NCBI RefSeq assembly: GCF_026008495.1
Contig: NZ_BQUN01000228.1
Span: 42,808-106,807 of the forward strand
From: Streptomyces sp. A012304
GTDB taxonomy: Bacteria; Actinomycetota; Actinomycetes; Streptomycetales; Streptomycetaceae
DNA: 64,000 bases
Direction: 5' to 3'
This document shows positions 62,319-64,000 of this stretch, piece by piece. The first letter of the stretch is position 1. The number at the start of each line of letters is the position of its first letter. Below the pieces are notes generated by a model that was not told the DNA's origin, ran no database searches, and worked only from the letters and a program-made list of their open reading frames with translations. The translations under genes and the position numbers were made by a program.

Positions 62319-63391
62319 CGGGCACCTGCCAGGGCGTCGTCGGCCGGGGCGACCCGTCCGCCCCAGGGCTCCTGGAGTTCGGTGGTGTCGAACTCGTCGC
62401 CGCGGACGCGCTCGCGGAGGTCCTTCTCGTCGATGCCGTGCATCCGCAGGAAGTTGCGGCCGAGGATGTCGGCCTTGATCTCCTTGGTGAGGTCGGGCAG
62501 CCCGTACTCCTCGATCAGGTCACGGGGCATCTCGAAGTTCCAGAACGCCTCGATCGCCGGCCGGGGGTGGACCGCGTCGCAGCCGGTCGCCCAGATGATC
62601 CGCTCGGCGGCACCGGCCTGCAGAAAGGCCCCCAACGCCTGTGCGAAGCGGCGGGGCGCGTAGACGGCCATGAACGACGTGGCCTCCAGGTTGACCCATA
62701 CGTTGCGGAAGGACTCCAGCTGGAGGGCCGTCTCCTCGACGAAGGCCATGCCGCCGTGGACGACCTCGAAGGTGAGGTCGGGGAAGGCCAGCGCGGCGGC
62801 TTCGACGTCGCCCATCCCGAGGGCGGAGGTCGGCCCGGGCCCGACCGGGAGCGCCTTGTGGATGGCCACGACCTTCAGACCGTGCTGCCGGGCCCGCTCC
62901 AACAGCGGGAAGCAGACCTCCGGGTCACCCATGTCCAGCGCGGTCACCCGGCCCTCGACGACGTCGATCGGATAGAGCTTGAGCGCGTTGACCCGGTGCT
63001 TCTCCACCAGCTCGTCCACCCGGTCCAGGGCACCGGGGCGCAGCGGGGACACCGCGCCGTAGATCAGCACGCGCTCGGGCCACTTCTCGCGCATCTCCAG
63101 CCCGACGCCCAGCGCCGAGCCCCCGTCCCGGAAGTGGCCGTAGATGGGTGTCTCGTGGTAGGCGATCACGTCGGTCTGGCTCTCCGCGAGCAGGGCCCGG
63201 CCGATGATGTCCGCGCCCGCACCCCGCATGTAGGTGGAGCGCTCAAGGGTGTATGCGGGACCGCTGACCCGTTTGTGCAGGCCGTAGAGGTGTTCGCCGA
63301 TGGCCGCCCCGATGTGCGGGTCGACGCAGTTCTCGGGCCGGAAGTTGTAGTTGTGGGCCACGCCCTCGACGACGAGGAAGTCATCGATCAC
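62315..63391 (-). CDS. Amidohydrolase (amidohydrolase_2 / ACMSD-like fold)
   Basis: 358 aa TIM-barrel hydrolase or decarboxylase. The usual N-terminal HxH is not plain (GVAHNYNF); barrel elements include ALKLYPIDVVEGR, VVAIHKALPVG, FEVVHGGMAFVEET and the C-terminal WATGCDAVHPRP with Asp. Metal-dependent activity on a C-N or C-C bond is likely. ATG 63391 overlaps the GlcG-like stop by 11 bases. Confidence 0.87.
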   Translation of the reverse strand: MIDDFLVVEGVAHNYNFRPENCVDPHIGAAIGEHLYGLHKRVSGPAYTLERSTYMRGAGADIIGRALLAESQTDVIAYHETPIYGHFRDGGSALGVGLEMREKWPERVLIYGAVSPLRPGALDRVDELVEKHRVNALKLYPIDVVEGRVTALDMGDPEVCFPLLERARQHGLKVVAIHKALPVGPGPTSALGMGDVEAAALAFPDLTFEVVHGGMAFVEETALQLESFRNVWVNLEATSFMAVYAPRRFAQALGAFLQAGAAERIIWATGCDAVHPRPAIEAFWNFEMPRDLIEEYGLPDLTKEIKADILGRNFLRMHGIDEKDLRERVRGDEFDTTELQEPWGGRVAPADDALAGAR

Positions 63392-63896
63392 GGTCGTTCT
63401 CCTTCAGTGTCCCGGACATCACGGGCGCTGCGGGCGTTGCGGGCGGCACGGATGTCATGGGTGGCACGGCCGCTCGGTCGAGCAGGTCCTTCAGGCCCTC
63501 CAGGGCGCGGGAGGCGAGTCGCTCGTCGGTCTCGCCGTCCGCGCCGCCGACGCCGACGACACCGATGACCTCGCCGTCGTCCACGGTGATGGGCACCCCG
63601 CCCGGCACCGGCAGGAGGTCGGCGTCGACGAGGTGCACGGGCGCGAGCGCCAACGCGGGGGACGCGGCGAGAGCGGCGAACTTCGAGGTCGGCACACCGG
63701 TGACGGCGGCGGTATAGGCCTTGCGGCGCGCGGTCTCGATCCCGATGCGGCCGACTCCGTCGTCGCTGAGCAGCACCTTGATGACGCCGCTGCGATTGAC
63801 GACGGCCACACAGACGCGCGCGCCCTCGCTCCGGGCCGCCTCCAGCACGGCCTCGGCCGCCCGGTGCGCGATGGCATAGCTCAGGGCTTCCCTCAT
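63381..63896 (-). CDS. GlcG/HbpS-family protein
   Basis: 171 aa. The family fold is seen in RSEGARVCVAVVNRSGVIKV, RRKAYTAAVTGVPTS, and PVPGGVPITVDDGEVIGVVG. In HbpS of Streptomyces relatives bind heme outside the cell; here there is no signal peptide, so it is more like the cytosolic GlcG-type partners of oxidases. The C-terminus is Pro/Ala-rich. ATGA overlap with the upstream GMC-like gene. Confidence 0.9.
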   Translation of the reverse strand: MREALSYAIAHRAAEAVLEAARSEGARVCVAVVNRSGVIKVLLSDDGVGRIGIETARRKAYTAAVTGVPTSKFAALAASPALALAPVHLVDADLLPVPGGVPITVDDGEVIGVVGVGGADGETDERLASRALEGLKDLLDRAAVPPMTSVPPATPAAPVMSGTLKENDRDR

Positions 63897-64000
63897 CCCG
63901 CGGTCCTCTCATGAAGCGGGGCTCCGGTGGCCGCCGGGATGCCGCGGATCAGGTCCGACGCCTTCTCGGCTACGGCGATGACGGTGGCGTTGATGTTCGC
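63893..64000 (-). CDS. C-terminus of a GMC-type oxidoreductase, gene off the right edge
   Basis: Only 35 codons are in the window. ANINATVIAVAEKASDLIRG matches the conserved end of glucose-methanol-choline FAD oxidoreductases (N-x-N-x-T-x-x-x-AE-K/R-A-AD). The stop overlaps the GlcG-like start. It is the upstream member of this five-gene chain. Confidence 0.6.
   Translation of the reverse strand, partial: ANINATVIAVAEKASDLIRGIPAATGAPLHERTAG

Overview
The base composition (very high GC, GTG starts, many 4-base ATGA/GTGA gene overlaps) and the gene families (Tat-exported lipoproteins, XRE/ImmA-like pairs, stand-alone MmyB-like domain, PPTase with metallophosphoesterase, several TetR, MarR and HxlR regulators) point to a Streptomyces or close actinomycete chromosome. 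I saw no rRNA, tRNA or CRISPR array.

Layout. 1-13.2 kb is a carbohydrate-use locus: a divergent pair of operons with a DeoR regulator between them. The minus operon carries a PfkB kinase, a sugar-binding lipoprotein, two MalF/MalG-type permeases and a GH2 beta-galactosidase cut by the left edge. The plus operon carries DeoR, GH4, a GH38 alpha-mannosidase and a GH29 alpha-L-fucosidase, and ends in a strong hairpin. 13.5-19.3 kb has housekeeping-like genes: an ATP-grasp enzyme, a metallophosphoesterase/PPTase pair resembling mycobacterial PptH/PptT, and an XRE regulator with an ImmA-like metallopeptidase facing an MmyB-like sensor domain. 19.4-25.1 kb is a single-strand block: a Rieske oxygenase, a 64-aa protein, a VanB-like reductase, and an NMT1/SsuA-type ABC importer (binding protein, two permeases, ATPase). 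This suggests import and oxidative demethylation or hydroxylation of a small, probably aromatic, substrate.

25.1-60.9 kb is an accessory mosaic. Small regulator-plus-oxidoreductase modules (TetR with MDR/SDR/DoxX/LLM; TetR with an F420-reductase-like protein, peroxiredoxin and MDR; P450 with a fused ferredoxin-reductase, SDR and dienelactone hydrolase; HxlR with a PaaI thioesterase; MarR with a DUF6069-like membrane protein) alternate with broken genes: a Tn3-family transposase, ISL3 and IS3 remnants, and fragments of AMP-ligase, aldehyde dehydrogenase, SDR, SMP-30, TetR and helix-turn-helix genes. A secreted GH95 alpha-L-fucosidase with two discoidin domains, a second-copy-type Lgt and a NarL-type two-component system also lie here.

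60.9-64 kb is a tightly coupled minus operon: the end of a GMC-oxidoreductase-like gene, then GlcG/HbpS, an amidohydrolase, a MIP18/DUF59 protein and an alpha/beta hydrolase. Its pathway is not recognisable from the window, and it is the best candidate here for an undescribed catabolic system. The many fragments between 25 and 61 kb indicate repeated insertion and deletion, as expected in a chromosome arm.
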